The translations under genes and the position numbers were made by a program. A stretch of DNA of 64,000 nt from Bifidobacterium stellenboschense. Lineage in GTDB: Bacteria; Actinomycetota; Actinomycetes; Actinomycetales; Bifidobacteriaceae. Under the pieces are notes generated by a model. That model had not been told where the DNA came from, made no database searches, and saw only the letters and a program-made list of their open reading frames with translations. Shown in pieces: positions 18,240 through 27,077 of the stretch (within the stretch, counting starts at the first letter, position 1; the number at the start of each line of letters is the position of its first letter). Location of the stretch: NCBI RefSeq assembly GCF_000741785.1, contig NZ_JGZP01000003.1, positions 1 through 64,000 on the forward strand, in the 5' to 3' direction.

Positions 18240-18947
18240 ATCAGCGACGAACCACGCATTAACGACGAGATTCGCGTCTCGCAGGTGCGCCTGATCGGCC
18301 CGAACGGCGAACAGGTGGGAGTCATCGCGACCTCGGTCGCCCTCAACCTGGCGAAGGAAGCGAACCTCGATCTCGTCGAGGTGGCGCCTAACGCGAAGCC
18401 TCCGGTCGCCAAGCTCATCGATTACGGCAAGTTCAAGTACAACGAGAAGATCAAGGCCCGCGAGGCCCGCCGCAATCAGAACACGGCCGAGATCAAGGAG
18501 ATCCGCTTCCGCCTCAAGATCGACGACCACGACTTCGACGTGAAGAAGGGCCATGTGGTCCGCTTCCTCAACGGCGGAGACAAGGTCAAGGTCACCATCA
18601 TGCTGCGCGGCCGCGAGCAGTCCCGCCCGATCGGCGGCGTGGAACTGCTGCAGCGTCTCGCCGCCGAGGTGGAGGAGTACGGCACCGTCGAGTCCAAGCC
18701 CAAGCAGGAGGGCCGCAACATCATCATGACGCTTGCGCCCAAGGGCAAGAAGGTGCACACCCAGTCCGAGCAGCGACGCCGCGGCGCCGAATCCCGCGCC
18801 GAGCGCCAGGCCCGACAGGCCGCGCGTCTCGCCGCCAAGCAGGAGGCGCAGGCGCAGGCCGCCGCGGAGGCGAAGGCCTCGGTCTCCGCCACGACTTCCA
18901 AGAAGCACACCAACAAGGAGGGCAGCAATGCCGAAGATGAAAACTAA
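18240..18947 (+). CDS. infC: Translation initiation factor IF-3
   Basis: A 235-residue IF-3, which binds the 30S subunit and checks start codons. The N-domain begins [25 protein letters not shown] and the C-domain contains [24 protein letters not shown]. An alanine/lysine/glutamine-rich tail of about 50 residues extends beyond the core. Family homology begins before the first ATG/GTG (a GTG at 18285), at the codons ATC-ATC-AGC (18237-18245), with GGATTGGAG just upstream. I therefore place the start at ATC 18240 (5-nt spacing; 18237 is possible). A non-AUG/GUG/UUG start is the known device for IF-3 autoregulation. The stop overlaps rpmI by 20 bases. Confidence 0.93.
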   Translation: MSDEPRINDEIRVSQVRLIGPNGEQVGVIATSVALNLAKEANLDLVEVAPNAKPPVAKLIDYGKFKYNEKIKAREARRNQNTAEIKEIRFRLKIDDHDFDVKKGHVVRFLNGGDKVKVTIMLRGREQSRPIGGVELLQRLAAEVEEYGTVESKPKQEGRNIIMTLAPKGKKVHTQSEQRRRGAESRAERQARQAARLAAKQEAQAQAAAEAKASVSATTSKKHTNKEGSNAEDEN

Positions 18948-19125
18948 TTCCGCCGCTTCCAAGCGCGTCCGCCGCACCGGCACCGGCAAGCTGATGGCGG
19001 CCGGCAGCGCCATGCGCCACAACCTCGAGCACAAGTCCGCCCGCCAGCGCCGCGCGCTGAAGGCCGACGAGGTTCTGCCCACGCCGCAGACCAAGAAGCT
19101 CAACCGCCTTCTGGGCGCCCGCTGA
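18928..19125 (+). CDS. rpmI: 50S ribosomal protein L35
   Basis: A 65-residue basic ribosomal protein, the normal size. [21 protein letters not shown] is the family N-terminus and [12 protein letters not shown] with LNRLLGAR its end. It starts inside infC, whose last codons supply its ribosome site AAGGAGGG, so translation of the two is coupled. Confidence 0.97.
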   Translation: MPKMKTNSAASKRVRRTGTGKLMAAGSAMRHNLEHKSARQRRALKADEVLPTPQTKKLNRLLGAR

Positions 19126-19177
19126 GCCTGACCAGAGACAAGACCTGCAAACTTCAGAAAGCTGAGGAAATAGAAAT

Positions 19178-19561
19178 ATGGCACGTGTCAAGCGCGCAGT
19201 GAACGCCCACAAGAAGCGTCGCGTCGTTCTCGAGAGGGCCTCCGGCTACCGCGGCCAGCGCTCCCGTCTGTACCGCAAGGCCAAGGAGCAGCTGCTCCAC
19301 TCCTTCAACTACAACTTCCGCGACCGCAAGGCCCGCAAGGGTGACTTCCGCAAGCTGTGGATCCAGCGCATCAATGCCGCCGTCCGCGCCGAGGGCATTA
19401 CCTACAACCGCTTCATCCAGGGCCTGCACCTCGCCGGCATCGAGCTGGATCGTCGCGCCCTCGCCGAGCTCGCCGTCTCCGACGCCGATGCCTTCAAGGC
19501 CATCGTCGAGGCCGCCAAGGCCGCCCTTCCGGAGGACGTGAACGCCCCGAAGGCCGCCTGA
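19178..19561 (+). CDS. rplT: 50S ribosomal protein L20
   Basis: A 127-residue L20, an early 50S assembly protein. [42 protein letters not shown] is the basic rRNA-binding extension; [15 protein letters not shown] is the globular signature. It is the last gene of infC-rpmI-rplT and is followed by a strong terminator. A short alanine-rich tail is added to the usual length. Confidence 0.97.
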   Translation: MARVKRAVNAHKKRRVVLERASGYRGQRSRLYRKAKEQLLHSFNYNFRDRKARKGDFRKLWIQRINAAVRAEGITYNRFIQGLHLAGIELDRRALAELAVSDADAFKAIVEAAKAALPEDVNAPKAA

Positions 19562-19584
19562 TTCCGCTGACGCGAATCTTGCCT

Positions 19585-19617
19585 GAAGACCCCGCCCGTG
19601 CGGGGTCTTCGTGTTTG
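19585..19617 (+). terminator. Terminator of infC-rpmI-rplT
   Basis: GAAGACCCCGC (19585-19595) pairs with GCGGGGTCTTC (19600-19610), an 11-bp perfect stem with a CCGT loop, followed by GTGTTTGTG. It starts 24 nt after the rplT stop. Confidence 0.8.
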
Positions 19618-19687
19618 TGACGGGGTGTCGCACGACATCGCCGATATGGTCGCGCCGATACGATCGGCCGTTACGGGGAGGAGCATC

Positions 19688-20623
19688 GTGACCGACGGAG
19701 ACGACGGATTCGGGGCGCTGCTGGAACAGTTCGCCGCGCATATCGACGTGGAGCGGGGACTCGCGAAGGCGACGGTCGCCGCATACTCGTCGGACCTTGC
19801 ACGCTACGTCGCGTTCCTGCGTTCACGCGGCGCGACGGACCTGCGTGCCGTCACGCGGTACGACGTGGAGGACTTCGTCGCCGCATTGGACGCGGACGGC
19901 GAATCCGCGCGTTCGAAGGCGCGCCGTCTCGCCGCCGTGCACGAGCTCCACCGGTTCGCGCTCGGCCGGCATGCGGTCGACGAGGACGTCTCCGCGGACG
20001 TGAAGGCGCCGAAGGGGGCCTCAATGCTGCCGGACGTGCTCACCGTCGACGAGGTGGCGCGTCTGCTCGATGCGGTGCCGGTCGTCGGCGACGACCCGGT
20101 CATGCTGCGCGACAAGGCGCTGCTCGAATTCATGTACGCGACCGGATGCCGCGTCTCCGAGGCCGTCGGCCTGAACCTCGACGACATCGATCTGACGGAC
20201 CAGCATGTGGCGCGGCTCATGGGCAAGGGTTCGAAGCAGCGGCTCGTACCGGTCGGTGGCTACGCGCGTGCGGCGATGACGCGCTACCTCGACCTCGCCC
20301 GGCCCGCGTTGGAGGCCCGCAACCGTTCCGGCAGACCCGAACGCCGGGCCGTGTTCCTCAACAAGCGGGGGAGACGCCTGTCCCGCCAATCCGTGTGGGA
20401 GGTCGTCAAGGCCGCCGGTGAGCGTGCGCACATCACGCGCCCGCTGCACCCGCACACGTTGCGCCACTCGTTCGCCACGCATCTCATCCAGGGCGGGGCG
20501 GACGTGCGCACCGTGCAGGAGCTGCTCGGCCACGCCTCCGTCACCACCACGCAGATCTACACGCACGTGAGCCCGGAGAACCTGATCGAAACCTATCTGA
20601 CCGCGCATCCCCGCGCGCGATGA
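19688..20623 (+). CDS. xerD: Tyrosine recombinase XerD-like
   Basis: A 311-residue site-specific recombinase. The N-terminal SAM-like domain (residues about 8-100) precedes the catalytic domain, with R155 (ATGCRVSEAVGL), K180 (MGKGSKQR), H256 and R259 (HPHTLRHSFATH), H282 (LLGHASVTTTQIYTH) and nucleophile Y291. Xer recombinases resolve chromosome dimers at dif. XerD rather than XerC is inferred from the neighbours parA-scpA-scpB, the usual actinobacterial order. GTG 19688 follows GGGGAGGAG. Confidence 0.9.
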   Translation: MTDGDDGFGALLEQFAAHIDVERGLAKATVAAYSSDLARYVAFLRSRGATDLRAVTRYDVEDFVAALDADGESARSKARRLAAVHELHRFALGRHAVDEDVSADVKAPKGASMLPDVLTVDEVARLLDAVPVVGDDPVMLRDKALLEFMYATGCRVSEAVGLNLDDIDLTDQHVARLMGKGSKQRLVPVGGYARAAMTRYLDLARPALEARNRSGRPERRAVFLNKRGRRLSRQSVWEVVKAAGERAHITRPLHPHTLRHSFATHLIQGGADVRTVQELLGHASVTTTQIYTHVSPENLIETYLTAHPRAR

Positions 20624-20659
20624 CCCGGAACCCGAATGGAAGATGATAAGGTAAACCAT

Positions 20660-21499
20660 ATGCCTACCGATATGCTTGGACGCGAGTATGAGACCTTCCC
20701 CGCCCCCGAACCGCTGCGACAGCACGGCCCGGCGAGGGTCATCGCCATGTGCAACCAGAAGGGCGGCGTAGGCAAGACCACCAGCTCCATCTCCATCGCC
20801 GGCGCATTGAGCCAGTACGGCCGCAAATGCCTCATCGTCGACTTCGATCCGCAGGGTGCAGCCACCGTGGGCCTCGGCATCAACGCGAACACCGTCGAGA
20901 AGACCATCTACAACGCGCTGTTCGACTTCCGCATGGACGTGCACGAGGTGGTGCGCCACACCGCCTTCGAGAACCTCGACATCATTCCGGCGAACATCGA
21001 CCTGTCCGCCGCCGAGGTGCAGCTCGTCACTGAAGTGGGCCGCGAGCAGGTCCTCGCCCAGGTGTTGCGCCCGCTGCGCGCCGAATACGATGTGATCATC
21101 ATCGACTGCCAGCCGTCGCTCGGCCTGCTCACCGTGAACGCGCTGACCGCCGCGGACGGCGTCATCATCCCCGTGGCCGCCGAATTCTTCGCGCTGCGCG
21201 GCGTTGCCCTACTCATGCAGTCCATCGAGAAGGTGCAGAGCCGCATCAATCCGGCGCTCAGGGTGTACGGCGTGCTCATCACGATGTTCACGCGCACCCT
21301 CCACTGCGAGGAGGTCATGCAGCGCATCTACGAGGCGTTCCAGGACAAGGTGTTCCACACCGTCATCTCCCGGTCCATCAAACTGCCCGACTCGACCGTG
21401 GCCGCCGCGCCGATCACGATCTTCGCGCCGCAGCACAAGACCAGCAAGGAGTATCGCGAGGTCGCCCGCGAACTCGTCGCCAACGGGGTCATCGCCTGA
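20660..21499 (+). CDS. ParA/Soj-family ATPase
   Basis: A 279-residue deviant-Walker ATPase. KGGVGKTT at residues 34-41 is the deviant Walker A box, CLIVDFDPQGAAT holds the A' motif and VIIIDCQPSLGLLT the Walker B. ParA proteins move or position DNA or large complexes. It lies between xerD and scpA, so a role in chromosome organisation is likely, but no parB is adjacent. ATG 20660 is chosen for its GATAAGG site; an in-frame ATG at 20636 is an alternative. The scpA ATG follows its stop directly. Confidence 0.88.
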   Translation: MPTDMLGREYETFPAPEPLRQHGPARVIAMCNQKGGVGKTTSSISIAGALSQYGRKCLIVDFDPQGAATVGLGINANTVEKTIYNALFDFRMDVHEVVRHTAFENLDIIPANIDLSAAEVQLVTEVGREQVLAQVLRPLRAEYDVIIIDCQPSLGLLTVNALTAADGVIIPVAAEFFALRGVALLMQSIEKVQSRINPALRVYGVLITMFTRTLHCEEVMQRIYEAFQDKVFHTVISRSIKLPDSTVAAAPITIFAPQHKTSKEYREVARELVANGVIA

Positions 21500-22411
21500 A
21501 TGGACGATATGCGCACCACCGCGGCGACGTCCGATCGCTCCGCGGCGGGGGAGTCCGCCGCGCCGTCGCCCGCCGGATTCACCGTGAACCTCGACGTGTA
21601 CTCCGGTCCGTTCGACGTGCTGCTCGGCATGGTTGCCAACCGGCGTCTCGAACTGACCGAAGTGTCCCTCGCCGCGATCACCGAGGAGTTCCTCGCCTAC
21701 GTGCGCGGGCTCGACCTGTCCTCGAACATGGACGAGGCGAGCTCGTTCCTCGACGTCGCGTCGATCCTCGTCGAGGCGAAAAGCGCGGCGCTGCTGCCCG
21801 CCGATATGTCCGGCGAACGCGACGAACGCAGCATGGAGGCGCTGCGCGAACGCGACCTGCTGTTCGCGAGGCTCCTGCAGTACCGCGCGTTCAAACGGGC
21901 GGCCGGCGAGTTCCGCGCGCGCATCGCCGCGAACAGAGGGCGGTTCCCGCATCCCGGCGAGCTCGACGAGTCGGTCACGGCCATGCTGCCGGAACTCGTG
22001 TGGACGGTCGGCGCCGACGACCTCGCGTCGATTGCCGCACGCGTGTTCGCCGACATGCCGGCGACGACGGTGAGCACGCGCCAGCTGCATGTGCCGCTGG
22101 TCGACCTGGAGGCGCAGGCCGCGCTCGTCCGGGACAGGCTGCGCGCGTTGGGCGAGGACGGTTCGATGACCTTCGCCGAGCTTTCCGCCGATGCGGACGG
22201 GCGTGCGGAGGTCGTGGCGCGCTTCCTCGCCGTGCTCATGTTCTTCAAGCAGGGGAGCGTGCGGTTCCGCCAGTCCGGGCCATACGCGACGCTCCATCTC
22301 AAGTGGGCGCCCGACCAGCCGTCGTTCGCGGACGATGCCGGCGCGCCGGACGCCGCGGCGTCGTTGGACGACGAAACGGCCGTATCGATCGACGAAAGGG
22401 ATTTCGCATGA
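21500..22411 (+). CDS. scpA: Segregation and condensation protein A (kleisin)
   Basis: A 303-residue kleisin that joins the two SMC heads and recruits ScpB in condensin. FTVNLDVYSGPFDVLLGMVANRRLELTEVSLAAITEEFLAYV is the conserved N-terminal signature; LDVASILVEAKSAALLP follows, and VARFLAVLMFFKQGSVRFRQSGPYATLHLKW is the C-terminal winged helix. An alanine/serine-rich 25-residue lead precedes homology. It starts at the first base after the parA stop and overlaps scpB by four bases (ATGA). Confidence 0.93.
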   Translation: MDDMRTTAATSDRSAAGESAAPSPAGFTVNLDVYSGPFDVLLGMVANRRLELTEVSLAAITEEFLAYVRGLDLSSNMDEASSFLDVASILVEAKSAALLPADMSGERDERSMEALRERDLLFARLLQYRAFKRAAGEFRARIAANRGRFPHPGELDESVTAMLPELVWTVGADDLASIAARVFADMPATTVSTRQLHVPLVDLEAQAALVRDRLRALGEDGSMTFAELSADADGRAEVVARFLAVLMFFKQGSVRFRQSGPYATLHLKWAPDQPSFADDAGAPDAAASLDDETAVSIDERDFA

Positions 22412-22980
22412 ACGTGGAGGAGTATCCGGGCGGATTGAAGGCGTGCCTGGAGGCGATGCTCATGGTCGCCGACGAGCCGTTGGACCCGGACGCCGCCGCG
22501 CGCGTGCTCGGCGTGGACGCGGCGACGGTGGCCGAGGCGCTGGAACGGCTCCGTGACGCCTACGAGGTGGCGGGCCGCGGCTTCGAGCTGCGCCGCACCG
22601 CACGCGGATGGCGGTTCGCGAGCCGCGCCGTGTACGAGCCGGTCGTCTCCGCGTTCGTGACCGACGGGCAGACCGCGCGCCTCGGCCAAGGCGCGTTGGA
22701 GGCGCTCGCCGTGATCGCCTATCGGCAGCCGGTCACGCGCGCGCAGGTCTCCGCGATCCGCGGCGTCAACTCGGACGGCGTGATCCGCTCGCTCATCGTG
22801 CGCGGGCTGGTGCGCGGCCAGGGCGTCGACGCCGAATCGCGCGCGACCCTGCTCGTTACCACCGATTTGTTCCTGGAGAAGATGGGATTCGACTCGCTCG
22901 ACGAGCTGCCCGAACTCGCCCCGTTCCTGCCTGATTCGATCGGCGAGGTCACGGCCGACGCCAGCGGCATCCACCTGTAA
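22408..22980 (+). CDS. scpB: Segregation and condensation protein B
   Basis: A 190-residue ScpB with two winged-helix domains. GLKACLEAMLMVADEPLDPDAAARVLGV, FELRRTARGWRFASRAVYEPVVSAFV and GALEALAVIAYRQPVTRAQVSAIRGVNSDGVIRSLIVRGLV are family signatures. It acts with ScpA on SMC in chromosome condensation. The ATGA overlap with scpA implies translational coupling; GAAAGGG is the ribosome site. Confidence 0.94.
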   Translation: MNVEEYPGGLKACLEAMLMVADEPLDPDAAARVLGVDAATVAEALERLRDAYEVAGRGFELRRTARGWRFASRAVYEPVVSAFVTDGQTARLGQGALEALAVIAYRQPVTRAQVSAIRGVNSDGVIRSLIVRGLVRGQGVDAESRATLLVTTDLFLEKMGFDSLDELPELAPFLPDSIGEVTADASGIHL

Positions 22981-23029
22981 AGGGCAAGGCGAGCGGCCGT
23001 CCGAACGCGCCGTGAACAAGCATGAACAA

Positions 23030-23052
23030 CTTATAGTCAGTTTGACTATAAG
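23030..23052. promoter_or_regulatory. NrtR operator (perfect palindrome)
   Basis: CTTATAGTCA, spacer GTT, TGACTATAAG: two perfect 10-nt arms, 55 nt before the nrtR start. The core TATAGTCA/TGACTATA matches the style of operators described for the NrtR family of NAD-metabolism repressors. The adjacent gene encodes the matching regulator, so autoregulation is expected. The box may also cover the promoter (TTGACT within it resembles a -35). Confidence 0.75.
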
Positions 23053-23106
23053 CAGTGCTATGCTGAACCACCGTCAAGGAAAACCACGATCGGACGGAAG
23101 TGGACG

Positions 23107-23925
23107 ATGGGCATCGGCAATGTCTCCGAACGACGGCTCGCGCCGCCGCAGGTCGGCGTATCCGTCGTGATCCTGGCCCTCGGGCCGGACGCGACGGGGC
23201 GCAGCCGCCTGTGGCTGCCGCTCGTCAGACGCGTGCGACAGCCGTTCCTCGGCGCATGGGCGCTGCCCGGCGGCGACCTGGCCGCCAACCGGTCCCTCGA
23301 ACAGTCGGCGTACGCCGCGCTCGAATCGACCACCACGCTGCACCCGCGGTATCTGGAGCAGCTGTACACGTTCGGCGACCCCGGCCGTTCCCATGGGGGA
23401 TTGCCGATGGTCTCCATCGTCTACTGGGCGCTCGTCGGCACCGCCGAGGCGAAGGACTTCGTCGAAGCCGACAACGTCCGCTGGTTCCCCGAGAACGAGC
23501 TGCCCGAACTCGCCTTCGACCACAAGGCGATCATCGACTACGCGCTGTGGCGGCTGCGCACCAAGATCGCCTACCCGGACGTGGCCGCGCGTCTCGTCGG
23601 CGAGACGTTCATGCTCAGCCAGCTGCACGACGTGGTCGAAGCCGTCACCGGGGAACCGGTCGACCTCGCCAACTTCCGTCGTCGCATCCTCGCCTCAGGC
23701 GAACTCGAGGACACCGGCGCCAAACAGCGCGTCGGCAAACACCGCCCCGCCGCCGTGTACCGGTACGTGGCCGCCGCATCGACGCCATGGAACCCCTACG
23801 ACTGGCTGAAAGACGACGATGACGGCGGCGTGGATACGGGCGGACATGCCGCGGCCGGACCAGCCGGACCGGATCCGCCGCCCGTCGCCGTGGACGACGA
23901 TCCGATGTCGGCGCTCTCGCGCTGA
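23107..23925 (+). CDS. nrtR: NrtR-type transcriptional regulator (Nudix domain + winged helix)
   Basis: A 272-residue protein. Residues about 15-145 form a Nudix fold (SVVILALGPD..., LPLVRRVRQPFLGAWALPGGDLAANRSLEQSAYAAL); the Nudix box lacks the catalytic REXXEE glutamates, typical of NrtR regulators that bind ADP-ribose without hydrolysis. Residues about 150-240 form the winged helix (FMLSQLHDVVEAVTGEPVDLANFRRRIL... KHRPAAVYRY). An Asp/Gly/Pro-rich tail follows. It sits directly upstream of nadA-nadB-nadC and below a perfect palindromic box, so it should repress de novo NAD synthesis when NAD breakdown products are low. GGAAG precedes the ATG. Confidence 0.85.
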   Translation: MGIGNVSERRLAPPQVGVSVVILALGPDATGRSRLWLPLVRRVRQPFLGAWALPGGDLAANRSLEQSAYAALESTTTLHPRYLEQLYTFGDPGRSHGGLPMVSIVYWALVGTAEAKDFVEADNVRWFPENELPELAFDHKAIIDYALWRLRTKIAYPDVAARLVGETFMLSQLHDVVEAVTGEPVDLANFRRRILASGELEDTGAKQRVGKHRPAAVYRYVAAASTPWNPYDWLKDDDDGGVDTGGHAAAGPAGPDPPPVAVDDDPMSALSR

Positions 23926-24022
23926 ACCGGATTCCGCTCCTTCCCTCCTCGTCCACCGATTCCCGCCACATCGAACCCCGACGCGAGACGTGCGACCGGG
24001 GCGGCGAAGCATACCCGAAAAC

Positions 24023-24043
24023 GGCATGACGATGCGTCATACC
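24023..24043. promoter_or_regulatory. Palindrome upstream of nadA
   Basis: ATGACG-ATG-CGTCAT (24026-24040), extended by GG and CC outside one mismatch, lies 74 nt before the nadA ATG in the 191-nt nrtR-nadA gap. It contains TGAC/GTCA in the opposite order to the NrtR box. It may be an operator or a leader hairpin; no regulator can be assigned. The rest of the gap has an A-rich run of AACAGAAC repeats just before the ribosome site. Confidence 0.3.
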
Positions 24044-24116
24044 AACGACATCATCCGCCGGAAACGACCAACGGAACCAATAGAACAAACAGAACCAACA
24101 GAACAAAGGAACGACC

Positions 24117-25397
24117 ATGACAGCGACATTCACCGCGCCCTCCGTCGACGAGATCATCGCCCGGCTCGGCGCGCAAAGCACCTGCGACGCGGGCCTCACC
24201 CTCGACCCGTGGCACTTCGACACCACGCGCCCCAGCTACGGCCCCGGCGCCTCCATGCTCGACCGGCTGCCGAAGAACGCGCCCCGCCAGCAGGTGCTGC
24301 CCGACGAGTACCGCAACGCCTCCGACGAGGAGCTCCAGCAGCGCATCCGCGACGCGAAGCGCCGCCTCGGCTCCAAGCTGCTCATCCTCGGCCACTTCTA
24401 CCAGCGCGACGAGATCATCACGCACGCCGATTTCGTCGGTGACTCCTTCCAGCTCGCCAAGAACGCGACCGAACGTCCGGATGCCGACCACATCGTGTTC
24501 TGCGGCGTGCACTTCATGGCCGAGACCGCCGACATCCTCTCCACCCCCGAACAGACCGTGACCCTGCCGAACCTCTCCGCCGGATGCTCGATGGCCGACA
24601 TGGCCAACATCGACCAGGTCGAGGAGGCGTGGGAGCAGCTCGGCGAAATCTGCGGCACCAAGCCCGACGCCGACGGCCTGCAGCCGATCATCCCCGTCAC
24701 CTACATGAACTCCTCCGCCGCGTTGAAGGCGTTCTGCGGCCGCCACGGCGGCATCGTATGCACGTCGTCCAACGCGCACGCAGTGCTCGAATGGGCGTTC
24801 GCCCGCGGCCGCCGCGTCCTGTTCTTCCCCGACCAGCACCTGGGCCGCAACACGGCGCGCGCCATGGGCGTCCCGCTGAGCGAGATGCCCCTGTGGGACC
24901 CGTTCAAGGCGCGAGGAGGCGCGGCCGACCCCGCCGACTACGCGAACGCGAGGATGATCCTGTGGAAGGGCTTCTGCTCCGTGCACCAGCGCTTCACCGT
25001 CGACCAGATCGAACGCGCCCGCAAGGCGTATCCGGGCGTCAAGGTCATCGTGCATCCCGAATGCTCGATGCAGGTCGTCGACGCCGCCGACGGCACCGGC
25101 TCCACCGCGTACATCGTCAAGGAGATCGAGAACGCGCCCGCCGGCTCCGCCATCGCCGTCGGCACCGAGATCAACCTCGTCAACCGCCTCGCCGCGCAGC
25201 ACCCCGACAAGACCGTGTTCTGCCTCGACCCGGTCGTCTGCCCCTGCTCCACCATGTACCGCATCCACCCCGCCTACCTCGCTTGGGCGTTGGAGAACCT
25301 CGAACAGGGCAACGTCGTCAACCGCATCACCGTGGACGAGGACACCGCTCGCGAGGCCAAGGTCGCGCTCGAACGCATGCTGCGCGTCCACCCGTGA
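24117..25397 (+). CDS. nadA: Quinolinate synthase
   Basis: A 426-residue quinolinate synthase, a [4Fe-4S] enzyme that condenses iminoaspartate with dihydroxyacetone phosphate. Family motifs: KLLILGHFYQRDEIITHADFVGDSF, TVTLPNLSAGCSMADM, PVTYMNSSAALKAFCGRHGGIVCTSSNA, FFPDQHLGRNTA, VIVHPECSMQVVDAADGTGST and VFCLDPVVCPCSTMYRI. The conserved Cys in SAGCSMA, the HPEC Cys and VVCPC supply the cluster. It is longer than the about 350-residue E. coli form through an N-terminal extension. AAAGGAACG precedes the ATG. First gene of nadA-nadB-nadC-desulfurase. Confidence 0.96.
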   Translation: MTATFTAPSVDEIIARLGAQSTCDAGLTLDPWHFDTTRPSYGPGASMLDRLPKNAPRQQVLPDEYRNASDEELQQRIRDAKRRLGSKLLILGHFYQRDEIITHADFVGDSFQLAKNATERPDADHIVFCGVHFMAETADILSTPEQTVTLPNLSAGCSMADMANIDQVEEAWEQLGEICGTKPDADGLQPIIPVTYMNSSAALKAFCGRHGGIVCTSSNAHAVLEWAFARGRRVLFFPDQHLGRNTARAMGVPLSEMPLWDPFKARGGAADPADYANARMILWKGFCSVHQRFTVDQIERARKAYPGVKVIVHPECSMQVVDAADGTGSTAYIVKEIENAPAGSAIAVGTEINLVNRLAAQHPDKTVFCLDPVVCPCSTMYRIHPAYLAWALENLEQGNVVNRITVDEDTAREAKVALERMLRVHP

Positions 25398-25414
25398 ACG
25401 GAGAGAACGAGACA

Positions 25415-27058
25415 ATGAACGACACCGACATCATCGTCATCGGCGCGGGCGTGGCCGGACTGTCCGCCGCGCTCGCTGTGGCGGGCGAAGACCATGACGT
25501 GACGCTCGTCACCAAGACCGAACTCGTCGAATCGAACACCTACCACGCGCAGGGTGGCATCGCCGCGGCCATCTTCGCCGACGACGATCCGGAACTGCAC
25601 GCCGCCGACACCATCGCCGCCGGGCACGGCCTGTGCGACCCGAAGGCCGTCGACATCCTCACGCGCGAAGGCGCCGACCGCGTGCGCGAATTCGCCGCCG
25701 CAGGCGTCCGCTTCGACCGTGACGCCGACGGCCGCATGCTGCGCGGGCTCGAAGCCGCGCACTCGCGTGCCCGCGTCATACACGCCGGAGGCGACGCCAC
25801 CGGACGCATCCTCGAACTCGACGTGTCCGCCATGGTGCGCGCGAATCCGCATATCCGTATCGTCGAACACGCGTTCCTCAAGGACCTCCTCGTGCGCGAC
25901 GGCCGCATCGCCGGCGTCGCGCTGCTCGAAGACGGGCATGACGTCACCCTGCACGCGGACCGCGTCATCCTCGCCACCGGCGGGGCGGGCCGCATGTACC
26001 CGTACACCACGAACCCGATCGTCGCCACCGCCGACGGACTCGCCGCCGCATGGCGCGCGGGCGCGCAGGTAGCCGACCTCGAATTCACCCAGTTCCACCC
26101 CACCGCGATGGCCGTCGGCGAACACTTCCTCGTCTCCGAAGCCGTGCGTGGCGAAGGCGCCATCCTGCTCGACGAGCACGGACGCCGCTACATGAAGGAC
26201 GTGGACCCGCGCGCCGAACTCGCGCCGCGCGACGTCGTCGCCCGCGAGAACTTCCGCGTCATGCAGCGCCAAGACGGCCGCCCCGTCATGCTCGATGTCT
26301 CCCCGATGCGCGGGGAGCACCCCGACCTCGCGGCGTTCCTCGCGAAACGCTTCCCGACCATCGACGCCTACACGCGTTCGCTCGGCTACGACTGGAGCAG
26401 GGAGCCCATCCCCGTCGCGCCCGCCGCGCACTACTTCATGGGCGGCATCCGCACCGACCTCGACGGACGCGCCTCCATCCCCGGACTGTACGCGGCCGGC
26501 GAATGTGCGCGCACCGGCGTCATGGGATCGAACCGCCTCGCCTCCAACTCGCTGCTCGAAGGCCTCGTCTACGGCCGCCGCGCCGGCCTCGCCGCCGTGC
26601 ATGACACGGACGACACGACATGGACGCCGCAGCCGCTGCTCAACTCCGCGACCGGCGGCGTCTACGACAAGCCGCCCGTCGCGCTCGCTACGCCGCCCGT
26701 CGCCGGTGCCGGCGGCCACGGCGACGACGCGACCACGGACGACGTGTGGGACCGCACACGCATCCAGAACACGATGTGGCGCGATGTCGGCGTGCTGCGC
26801 GACGCCGACGGACTCGCGCGCGCCATCGCCGCGCTCGGCGACGGTCTCGCCGTCGCGGATGCGCACGCCGCGCACGCCGCGACTCCGGCGGAATCCGCCG
26901 ACGTGACCACGCTCGAGAACCGGAACATGCTCACCGTCGGCTACGTGGCCGCGACCGCCGCGCTCGCCCGCACCGAATCGCGCGGCGCCCACGCGCGCAC
27001 CGACTTCCCTGAACCCCGCGACGAGTGGGCGCACTCCGTCGCCTACGTCAAGCGGTAA
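25415..27058 (+). CDS. nadB: L-aspartate oxidase
   Basis: A 547-residue FAD enzyme that oxidises aspartate to iminoaspartate for NadA. DIIVIGAGVAGLSAALAVA is the N-terminal dinucleotide fold; SNTYHAQGGIAAAI, LATGGAGRMYPYTTNP and EFTQFHPTAM are flavoprotein signatures; HYFMGGIRTDLDGRASIPGLYAAGECARTGVMGSNRLASNSLLEGLVYGRRAG is the C-terminal FAD site. A helical tail follows, as in NadB. GGAGAGAACGAG precedes the ATG. It follows nadA by 17 nt. Confidence 0.96.
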   Translation: MNDTDIIVIGAGVAGLSAALAVAGEDHDVTLVTKTELVESNTYHAQGGIAAAIFADDDPELHAADTIAAGHGLCDPKAVDILTREGADRVREFAAAGVRFDRDADGRMLRGLEAAHSRARVIHAGGDATGRILELDVSAMVRANPHIRIVEHAFLKDLLVRDGRIAGVALLEDGHDVTLHADRVILATGGAGRMYPYTTNPIVATADGLAAAWRAGAQVADLEFTQFHPTAMAVGEHFLVSEAVRGEGAILLDEHGRRYMKDVDPRAELAPRDVVARENFRVMQRQDGRPVMLDVSPMRGEHPDLAAFLAKRFPTIDAYTRSLGYDWSREPIPVAPAAHYFMGGIRTDLDGRASIPGLYAAGECARTGVMGSNRLASNSLLEGLVYGRRAGLAAVHDTDDTTWTPQPLLNSATGGVYDKPPVALATPPVAGAGGHGDDATTDDVWDRTRIQNTMWRDVGVLRDADGLARAIAALGDGLAVADAHAAHAATPAESADVTTLENRNMLTVGYVAATAALARTESRGAHARTDFPEPRDEWAHSVAYVKR

Positions 27059-27077
27059 TCCACGACCAAGGAGCACC

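Noticed and set aside
23981-24116. Riboswitch in the nadA leader
   Set aside because: No recognisable NAD-binding riboswitch pattern; only a simple palindrome and an A-rich run are visible.
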